A stretch of 64,000 bases of DNA from an uncultured Carboxylicivirga sp. (GTDB lineage Bacteria > Bacteroidota > Bacteroidia > Bacteroidales > Marinilabiliaceae): assembly GCF_963668385.1 (NCBI RefSeq), contig NZ_OY764327.1, positions 1,922,001-1,986,000 of the forward strand. The letters are read 5' to 3'. The translations under genes and the position numbers were made by a program. The notes under the pieces are model-generated. The model ran no database searches. It was not told the origin of the DNA and saw only the letters and a program-made list of their open reading frames with translations. Positions 53,404 to 61,376 of the stretch are shown here, one piece after another; position 1 is the first letter of the stretch, and each line of letters begins with the position of its first letter.

Positions 53404-55611
53404 CTAATCTTCTAATGAGTATCGGATTTGATCCAACATTAAAGGAATATCTTGTTTTTCAATGCCATGTTTGAGTAAATGAGGAATATCCTCGTGAAAA
53501 GTTTCCAAAAACTCGTTAAATGAATGTTTGGGTAATTTTATGCTTTTCTGATAACTGGCCAATGCTTCTTTTCGAAGTTTTTTGCACCAGAGCGTATGGC
53601 CCAGGTTGATTAAATCATGTTTATTGGTTTCTGCTACCAGCAGTTTGTTATAGTACTTTTCGGCCTGATCGAATTTGCCCAAAACAAATGAGCACCAACC
53701 AATTGCCCTGCTCACTTTATTATTGCCGGGATCGAGGTACTCTACTTTAAAATAGTATTTTAACGCTTCTTCAAATTCTTCCAATTCAAGATAGCAATGT
53801 CCAATAGAAGCTTGGGTTGATAGGTTCTCCGGGTCGATATTTTCTGCTTCTTTGTAATATTGTAATGCTTTTTCAACATTTTTCAAATGTCGATAACAAA
53901 GAGCAATTTTCTTTTTATTCCAAACACTTTCGGCACCAATTAAATCGGCCTGCAGGTATTTATTTAATGCTTTATCGAACTGATTTAGTTTTTGATAACC
54001 AAAGGCTACCTTTTGGATGATATCAACCGCTGTTTTATCTTTATTGTAGATAGCGTTAAAGATGTCGATAGCTTCCTCGTAATATTCTTTTTTGAAGTAA
54101 TACTCTGCAATTTCTCTTAACGACGAATCATTGGTAATCAATTTACTAAAGAACCATTTGTTGTGAAAATCCATACGTTGTGCAAAAACATCTTCTAACT
54201 GATGACGCTGAGGATGAACCTTTAATAATCGATATAAATCCTGAATAAACTGATTGGAAGCAATTAACTTTCCTTGATGAGCTTTGAGTGCTTTTTCATC
54301 TTTATCCATTTCAGCCATTTGCTCCATCTCGGATGAAAACATTTGTCCCATCAAATCTTTTTGCATTGATGGCATATGAGGAATACTAAGCATAAGCGAA
54401 TACTTATCTGAATTGCATAAGAAGGGTGAATCGGCCAGATTATCGAGTAAAGAAGAACTCTTAAATACATCGTTTTCGCTATTTAACGCTTTTTGTATTT
54501 CGGGATGAGTTGCATAAAAAGGAAGTAACCAATTATCGAATGAATTAAAGAATGAAAAATGCTTAAGGTGTTTAAATGTTGATAAAAAAACGTCAGCACC
54601 TTCCATTTGCCATTGAGTTAATTCTTCCATTTTAGAAATGAGGTTTGGCGAATCGTTGAAGAAATCTTCCCATTCAGGGTTTTTATCTTCCATCATGTTT
54701 TCGCTAAGCATATTTTCTATATCCAATTTATCTTTGAATTTAGGTTGTAACTTCACGACTTCAGGAAGAATCTCATCGTTTAATTTTTTAGAAATGCGTT
54801 CTGTTTCTCTTGTTTGAATAAGCTGAATAATGATGCTTTGAATTAAAGTACTCCAGTTATTTTCTTCAACCAATAATGAAAAACGAGTGTGTAATTTTTG
54901 ATTTAAAGGTAAGCGGGCATCGTATTTTGAAAATGCCAATATTAATGTTGAAATGGCGCGCGAACTGATAATATCGTTTTCGTGAATTGCTATATCCATT
55001 AATAAATCGATATACTCAGGAATAAACGAATTGAGTAATGCCAGATTGATAGCTCCAATTAACTGAGCTTTTAAATACCATGGATAAGCTTTGTTATAAA
55101 AGAAAGCCTTGAGTTGTTCATGTTCAGTTTCTTTCAATTCGTGATGGCTCCATAAATATTGAAAAAGTTTATGGCTAACATCTTGAATGCCGGGTTCGTT
55201 TTCGGCATTCGGATTTACAATTTTCTGTAATTCCACACTACTCCAATGCTGAGCATATTGTTCCAACAGCAAATTGAGTGATGTGCTAGCATTTTGGCGA
55301 CGTAGCTCATAAATGTAATCGTTGGAGTATTTTAGCATCAATTTATTATATGCCTGATCGGCTAATCGATAAACATCTCGAACTAAATGATTGTATATTT
55401 TCTGGCGTTCAGGATCGGTAATACCCTCCACTGTATACCGAAGCATATTTTTATAGGTAAATTCCAGATTGTAATGTGTGTCGATAAGGTCACCATCATG
55501 CGCATCTTTCACCAGTTCTTCAATCATATCAAGGCTGTCCTTAATACGCTTCGAAGCTAGTTTTTTGCAAATGGCATTATGTTTGATTTTTAATTCACGT
55601 AAATTAATCAT
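53404..55611 (-). CDS. TPR repeat protein
   Basis: The 735-residue protein has no signal peptide. The N-terminal two thirds are helical without a recognised family (residues 1-480). Tetratricopeptide repeats follow at about residues 495-690, for example FDKALNKYLQADLIGA, VEKALQYYKEAENIDPENL and EEALKYYFKVEYLDPGNN. TPRs mediate protein contacts. The gene begins 4 nt after tamB ends and stops 1 nt before DUF3859, so it is locked into the TamA/TamB operon. Its role there is unknown. Confidence 0.8.
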   Translation of the reverse strand: MINLRELKIKHNAICKKLASKRIKDSLDMIEELVKDAHDGDLIDTHYNLEFTYKNMLRYTVEGITDPERQKIYNHLVRDVYRLADQAYNKLMLKYSNDYIYELRRQNASTSLNLLLEQYAQHWSSVELQKIVNPNAENEPGIQDVSHKLFQYLWSHHELKETEHEQLKAFFYNKAYPWYLKAQLIGAINLALLNSFIPEYIDLLMDIAIHENDIISSRAISTLILAFSKYDARLPLNQKLHTRFSLLVEENNWSTLIQSIIIQLIQTRETERISKKLNDEILPEVVKLQPKFKDKLDIENMLSENMMEDKNPEWEDFFNDSPNLISKMEELTQWQMEGADVFLSTFKHLKHFSFFNSFDNWLLPFYATHPEIQKALNSENDVFKSSSLLDNLADSPFLCNSDKYSLMLSIPHMPSMQKDLMGQMFSSEMEQMAEMDKDEKALKAHQGKLIASNQFIQDLYRLLKVHPQRHQLEDVFAQRMDFHNKWFFSKLITNDSSLREIAEYYFKKEYYEEAIDIFNAIYNKDKTAVDIIQKVAFGYQKLNQFDKALNKYLQADLIGAESVWNKKKIALCYRHLKNVEKALQYYKEAENIDPENLSTQASIGHCYLELEEFEEALKYYFKVEYLDPGNNKVSRAIGWCSFVLGKFDQAEKYYNKLLVAETNKHDLINLGHTLWCKKLRKEALASYQKSIKLPKHSFNEFLETFHEDIPHLLKHGIEKQDIPLMLDQIRYSLED

Positions 55612-55615
55612 AACC

Positions 55616-58600
55616 TTAATCGTTTTTAGATTCGAACTTCAAAATTACATCAAAACCTGATTCTTTGGAACTCCCACTCTGTAATCTGACAAATAAAATT
55701 TTATTTAGTTCATATTCGAGAATAATCATCTCTGGTGTTATTTCATCTCCATCTGTTTCTCCAAACCCTCGCTGGTATATAACAAACAGATCATTAGTAA
55801 CATATTTTCCTACTACAAAAGCCGCACTTTGCCAGTTTTCGGTTGCTGTTACTTCAATCATATCTAAATTGAGCCGTGTTCCTAACGTCTTACTTAATTG
55901 CGATGTTAACGCTTTTGCTAACATATCAGTTCCTATAGAACCGGCTATACCATTTTGGCCTGAGTAAGATAATTCGTCCATTGTTTTTCCAAAAATCAAG
56001 ATACTTACAGCATCTCCTTCGGAAATGGATACGTCGTCGAGAGTAAAGGAGATTGATGGTTCTGATAATCGATCACTAACAGCTAAATTGAGAGTTCGCT
56101 TTTGCTTATCAGGGCCTCTATAAGTATACGAAGCTTTAAAATCGAGTATAGGATCAATTTCCTGACCTCCTTGAAAAGTTAATGTACCTTCGTTGATAAC
56201 CAGTTTTTTACCGTAAAGTATATAATATCCTCTGTTAATTCCTACATCGCCATATAATTCAAAATAAGGATTGCTTTTTTCAATATCCAGGTCACCCCAT
56301 ATTTCCAAACTCATATCTTCACTACGAAGCCAGGTATTTCGAGGTATTTCAAGTTTTAGACGTCCTTGAAGATTAGTTATAAATGGAGAAGTTTCTTCTT
56401 TTTTCTTTTTGAGGAGAAGATGACTTTGGTTATGCTCAGTAGTATCTGTTTGGGTAGTAGCCTGAACCAGCAAAGGAACATTCTGTTCTTTTTTAGAGTT
56501 ATCAGAATCAACGAACGCCGGTAAGTAAAATTCAGAACGTATTACTTTTATATTACCTCCAAACTTGCTTTGTTCATCTGTATTATTGAAAAATGTTTTG
56601 GCATCAATTAATGCTGAATAATCGCGGTGTTTAATTACGTAAAAGTTCTTTGCATCTGCTTCAAGAGTTGAACTATGAATAGTTCCACTAACTAAACTGG
56701 TATCAAAAACAGCTTCTCCGGTTAAAGTCAGATAACCTTTGTCACGCTTCATAATAAATGTGTCGATGGCAACTTTATTGCTGTCAAAGACTAATGAGAT
56801 ATTAGCATTGTTAAAATCGATACCATATTTGGGAAAATTATAGGCACCATCCTTAAGGTTAAAATTTCCATAAAACAAAGGTTTGGAGTAATTCCCTTTT
56901 GCCATAATATGAGCATCAACATGGCCTTGAACTTCCAATTGAGCCACCTTCTCAGTTGGTGTGGCTATGTTTAACGAATCAAGATTAAATACTGCCTCAA
57001 AATAATCACTTAAGTTAAATATAAGTCCTGATGAATCGAATTTTAACTCAAGTGGTGTTTTATAATTTAAGTTGAAAACATTTTTATTATTAGAGTTATA
57101 AATATTAGCATGTAATGTATCCTTGTTATAAGAGACTGAGCCTTCAATGTCAGGAGCTTGTATTTTGCCATATTCTCCATTTTTTATATCGAAGGAAGAT
57201 TGGAAATAAGGTGTTTGTGGGTTCCCATTAAAACTCAACCTACTTGAAAATAATCCATCTATATATTCTTCAATAAGATGCAATCGACTTAATGAATTCA
57301 GGTCGAAATTATCAATGGATAGATCAAAATTCTCCTGGTTATTAGCTCCTAAAATACCATTTGCCTGGATGTTAAATTTGGGCGCTAGCTCATCTTTAAT
57401 ATTTAGATTGTTGATTGTAATTTCGTTGTTATAATAGGTGATTGAACTAATTGTATCAGGTAGATAGTAATGAACATGTGGAGTGTTAAACCTAATATCA
57501 TCCAAATTTACTTTTAGGGTATCTGTTAGATTAATTTTTGTTTTAACTTTTGCATTAATACTGTCTGATTGCGCATAGATATCTGCCATAAGTATTTCTG
57601 GCTGGTAGTTTATTTCTCCATAAATTGTATCTGCAAAAATTCCATTGCTAGTGAGCGATTGTATCTGAAATGAAGTATTGGCTATAATATCATTGTTTTT
57701 TATTTGTGCATCAAAAGCTGTTTGGATATTATTAGATGAAACAGAATAGCCGCTAAAATCGATGATGTTTACATTTCCTTCAGTAAGTAGTGAGTCTATT
57801 GATCCGTTAACTGTTATATTACCACATGTTTGGTAAAAAGATAATTCAGGTAGTTGCCATTGCTGTAAAAATAATAGTGTATCTATAGAAAAGTCGATGT
57901 GCCCATTTATTTGTTTTGATTGCATTTGCATTTGTCCTTCTGCATTTAGCCTGGCACCAGGAGCAAAAAGTTGTCCTTTCTTCAAACTGAAAAGACTGTT
58001 TTTTACACTGGCTTTAATGTCAGCCGAATCAATTGGAATATTATAAACAATACCATCAAAAACTTTTATTTCGCTTTCAATATTCAAACTGTCGGAGTTG
58101 AAACCAGATCCAATTAATTCGATTTTTCCATTGATAATACCAGCATCTTCGTTAATTATTTTACTTAGTAATAAACTGTCAATTCTAAATTGAGCCGAGT
58201 AATTGGGGGATGAAATGTAATTGCTTAATTCAATATGTCCGTCTATTTTTCCTAAATACGATTGAGCAATAAGAGAAGAGTGTATATTGGTATTTCTTTG
58301 TTGGGCCTTAAAAAAAAACGTTGAAAAATAATGGTCGAGGTAGGTTGAGCCCTTTAAATTACCTTCTATCTTATTCCAAGATTTATGATCAAATAGATTC
58401 ATTCCCGTAATTGTAACATTACCATTTAATGTACTGTTGGTTTCGTTTAACATCCACCAGTTTTCAGGATGGACATTACTAAGTTGTAGCGATGCGTTGA
58501 AAGGAATTAGAGATGTTTTCTGTTGTGTATAATCTTCTAAATCTTGAATCTGAGCCTGAAGATGAATCTTTTCTTGTTTTATCTCTAGGTTAATAGTTAA

Positions 58601-59458
58601 AAAGGTCGTGTCGTTTTGAGTTAGATAATTGATATTAATTTTGGGAGAAGTTGGAATTTTTATTGAAGGAACAAACACACTTAGTTCATCATTGTTTATG
58701 GGATTGGCAATGAATTGGCCATTGCTATTGTTAATCGAATTATAATCTACGTTGGCATTTAGTAAAGATTTACCTGTTTTAATAAAAAGACTATCAACCC
58801 TAATTGCAGAACCAATCTGGCCATAACGACCTGTTATTTGCTTTACAGTAAGGTTGGGTGATTGAGTAATAAAATTGAGGTTTTGTAGATTAACTGTAAG
58901 CGAATCTGATTTATAACGTAATGAAGCATTAATGTTAAGATCCTGAATACTATCTGGAATTAACTCAATTGGGGTATCTGTTGCAAGATTACAGTTGTTA
59001 ATTTGAATCGTATCGATTTGAATAAAAAATGAAAACGGATTGGGTGATTTTGTAGTGTCTTGGGGGGGTGGAAATAGTTTAACAATTTGCCATTCCCCGT
59101 TCTTATCTTGTTGTAAGTTTCCACTCAATTCATTAATATGAACTGATTGAATATTTATTTTTTTATGTAATAAGGCCCAGATATTAAATTGAACTTGAAT
59201 CGATTTAATATGGCTTACCAAAGAGGAGTCTTCGTTTGTTCTTAATTCAATCCCTTCAATATCAATAAAATTATAGTAATTACTATTTATTTCGTCGATG
59301 GATACAGTAGCGTTCAACTGCTTATTGACTATTTTGAGGGTTTCATTTCTTACAATATTATCAAACCATTGCGTTTGTGTAAAAAGCACCAATAATAGAA
59401 TAATAACCAGTAATCCGGTTAGTGCAAATGATAAATATTTAATGCTTTTTTTTATCAT
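55616..59458 (-). CDS. tamB: TamB family translocation/assembly protein (AsmA-like)
   Basis: The 1280-residue protein has an N-terminal inner-membrane anchor (about residues 8-30) and a very long beta-rich periplasmic region of repeating strands, as in AsmA-like lipid-transfer bridges. The C-terminal TamB/DUF490 domain (from about residue 1050) has GRLKLEIPRNTWLRSEDMSL, VINEGTLTFQGGQEIDPI and ISEGDAVSILIFGKTMDEL. TamB bridges inner and outer membrane for phospholipid transport and barrel protein insertion. It starts 3 nt after the BamA/TamA-like gene, its usual partner. Length fits the family. Confidence 0.9.
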   Translation of the reverse strand: MIKKSIKYLSFALTGLLVIILLLVLFTQTQWFDNIVRNETLKIVNKQLNATVSIDEINSNYYNFIDIEGIELRTNEDSSLVSHIKSIQVQFNIWALLHKKINIQSVHINELSGNLQQDKNGEWQIVKLFPPPQDTTKSPNPFSFFIQIDTIQINNCNLATDTPIELIPDSIQDLNINASLRYKSDSLTVNLQNLNFITQSPNLTVKQITGRYGQIGSAIRVDSLFIKTGKSLLNANVDYNSINNSNGQFIANPINNDELSVFVPSIKIPTSPKININYLTQNDTTFLTINLEIKQEKIHLQAQIQDLEDYTQQKTSLIPFNASLQLSNVHPENWWMLNETNSTLNGNVTITGMNLFDHKSWNKIEGNLKGSTYLDHYFSTFFFKAQQRNTNIHSSLIAQSYLGKIDGHIELSNYISSPNYSAQFRIDSLLLSKIINEDAGIINGKIELIGSGFNSDSLNIESEIKVFDGIVYNIPIDSADIKASVKNSLFSLKKGQLFAPGARLNAEGQMQMQSKQINGHIDFSIDTLLFLQQWQLPELSFYQTCGNITVNGSIDSLLTEGNVNIIDFSGYSVSSNNIQTAFDAQIKNNDIIANTSFQIQSLTSNGIFADTIYGEINYQPEILMADIYAQSDSINAKVKTKINLTDTLKVNLDDIRFNTPHVHYYLPDTISSITYYNNEITINNLNIKDELAPKFNIQANGILGANNQENFDLSIDNFDLNSLSRLHLIEEYIDGLFSSRLSFNGNPQTPYFQSSFDIKNGEYGKIQAPDIEGSVSYNKDTLHANIYNSNNKNVFNLNYKTPLELKFDSSGLIFNLSDYFEAVFNLDSLNIATPTEKVAQLEVQGHVDAHIMAKGNYSKPLFYGNFNLKDGAYNFPKYGIDFNNANISLVFDSNKVAIDTFIMKRDKGYLTLTGEAVFDTSLVSGTIHSSTLEADAKNFYVIKHRDYSALIDAKTFFNNTDEQSKFGGNIKVIRSEFYLPAFVDSDNSKKEQNVPLLVQATTQTDTTEHNQSHLLLKKKKEETSPFITNLQGRLKLEIPRNTWLRSEDMSLEIWGDLDIEKSNPYFELYGDVGINRGYYILYGKKLVINEGTLTFQGGQEIDPILDFKASYTYRGPDKQKRTLNLAVSDRLSEPSISFTLDDVSISEGDAVSILIFGKTMDELSYSGQNGIAGSIGTDMLAKALTSQLSKTLGTRLNLDMIEVTATENWQSAAFVVGKYVTNDLFVIYQRGFGETDGDEITPEMIILEYELNKILFVRLQSGSSKESGFDVILKFESKND

Positions 59459-59461
59459 AAT

Positions 59462-61282
59462 TTAGAATGGGTGACCAATATTAAAATGTATTTGCCATTT
59501 TTTTTGAGAGCTGAATATGGGTCGAGCAAAATCGAGTCCAGCCGGACCAATTGGTGTATCATATCTGATACCTAACCCCGTGGCATATCCTAAATCATTA
59601 AATTTATATTGGAATGATGGTTCCCAAACATTTCCTGCATCCATAAAGGTTGCCAGAATTAATTTTGGAGTTACATTAATCCGTGCTTCCACGCTTCCTT
59701 CTAGCATGCTTTTACCACCCAAAGGGATACCATTTTCGTTTTTTGGGCCTAAATTTGCTCTCGACCATCCTCTGACGGAGTGAGAACCTCCTGCATAGAA
59801 TCGTTCTTCAGGAGGAAGGTAATCTGATCCATCGGTTGCTTTTGCAGTTCCCAATTTGCCTTTAAATGCCAAAGTTAATCCATAGTTCAATCCCCAATAT
59901 CTTTTATACTCAAATATCGCTTTGTAAAAAGGCATTTCTCTGGTAATATACAAACCGTTGGTTTTAATGTTTAGAGCGATGGATTGTCCGTTAATAGGAT
60001 TTAATTTTGGTTCGCCGTTGTAATAGTTAAAACCAAATGAAATACCTGATTTTAAATAAACCGATTCGGGTAATTTACTTGTCCCTGAAGAATAAAAGTT
60101 GGTAGTGTCTTGTGTAACGTCTTCAAAAAAGATCGTAATATTAGAATTAAAATTATCAGAGAAGTTTTGAAGAAATGTAAAGTTAAAACCATCTTTTTTA
60201 ACACTATATCCTGGTTCGTTTTGCTTTTGAATGTAGGGATTTACAATAATTGAGTTGATTGGGAACAGAACGGCTGGTTGCGTAAATTTTAGATCGAAAT
60301 TATAAGGTTCCAGAGCTGAATGTCTGGCGCTTAAATTAATTCTTCCAATATTTGTGAGAAATCCAAGGCGTTGCAATTCGCCAAATACTCTGAATTTATC
60401 TTCTCGTCCATAACCAGCGCCAAATCGTGTTGTCCATTTTGGAGCTTCTTTTAAATTGATTTGAATAGGAATGGTATCACTTTTTTCTTCTTGTTGCATT
60501 GCCTTTATTGAGCTTACCCTGAACATTCCCAGATTAAAAATGCGTTTTTGAGTAAGATCTATGGCTTCTTTCGACCATACATCACCTTCTTGGTATATAA
60601 GTTGTTTGCGAATAATGTTTTCTGATACCCTGTTGTTGCCGGTTATTTGTGTTGTGCCAAAGTGAGTAATATTACCTTTTTCTATTTCCCATAAAACATT
60701 CGTTGTAGAGCTAACTGTATCGACGCTTAGTTTAAAGTCGGCATCAGCAAATGCATATCCGATGTTATTGAATTGTGAAATTATGAGTTGTTGATCTTGT
60801 AAACACCATTCATCTCTAAAAATATTGTGCTCGCGAAGATTCGATTGTAGTCTTATATTTTTTAGTTCTTTGCGTGGTAAAGACTTTGATAGCTCTTTTG
60901 TTGAATCAGTTAAATAGTGTATTGACTCTACTGTGATAGGTTCAGATTCAACAATATTGAAAGTTAAAATAACTTTGTTCTTCTTCGTAATCTTTATGGT
61001 GGGTTTTTGAAAGCTAACATTTAAATAGCCTTCTTGTTGATAGAAAGATTTTAGTTGTTCAATATCTGATTCGTATAAACTTTTTGAATAGTAAGATGCA
61101 TCTTTCTTAAGAATCTTTTCTTTGAAAGATGAGGTTGACTGTAAACTTATTTGTTCTTTAAGTTTAAGATTATTAAATGCAGTATTACCGATGAACTTTA
61201 TTTTCTTAACCTTCAGATTTTCTTGAGCAAGGGTTAAGATGGGTACAATCAAAAGTAAAAAAGTAATAATTTTTCGAATCAA
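59462..61282 (-). CDS. tamA: BamA/TamA family outer-membrane barrel protein
   Basis: The 606-residue Omp85-type protein has a signal peptide (IIIFLLLIVP-like, ending in LAQ). Several POTRA domains follow (about residues 22-290, with IEQLKSFYQQEGYLNVSFQKP and DADFKLSVDTVSS). A 16-strand-type C-terminal barrel ends RPIFSSQKKWQIHFNIGHPF, the usual aromatic final strand. The start is TTG at 61282: an in-frame stop lies three codons upstream and no ATG is available. It is followed by tamB after 3 nt and is therefore best read as TamA, not the essential BamA. Confidence 0.88.
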   Translation of the reverse strand: MIRKIITFLLLIVPILTLAQENLKVKKIKFIGNTAFNNLKLKEQISLQSTSSFKEKILKKDASYYSKSLYESDIEQLKSFYQQEGYLNVSFQKPTIKITKKNKVILTFNIVESEPITVESIHYLTDSTKELSKSLPRKELKNIRLQSNLREHNIFRDEWCLQDQQLIISQFNNIGYAFADADFKLSVDTVSSTTNVLWEIEKGNITHFGTTQITGNNRVSENIIRKQLIYQEGDVWSKEAIDLTQKRIFNLGMFRVSSIKAMQQEEKSDTIPIQINLKEAPKWTTRFGAGYGREDKFRVFGELQRLGFLTNIGRINLSARHSALEPYNFDLKFTQPAVLFPINSIIVNPYIQKQNEPGYSVKKDGFNFTFLQNFSDNFNSNITIFFEDVTQDTTNFYSSGTSKLPESVYLKSGISFGFNYYNGEPKLNPINGQSIALNIKTNGLYITREMPFYKAIFEYKRYWGLNYGLTLAFKGKLGTAKATDGSDYLPPEERFYAGGSHSVRGWSRANLGPKNENGIPLGGKSMLEGSVEARINVTPKLILATFMDAGNVWEPSFQYKFNDLGYATGLGIRYDTPIGPAGLDFARPIFSSQKKWQIHFNIGHPF

Positions 61283-61376
61283 TGCTTCTCAGAGTTTGGA
61301 AGTCAAATATACATATTTTCAACTCCAATCATAACGTAAACACAGCATTATAGTTCACGAAAAAAAACAGTAACGA

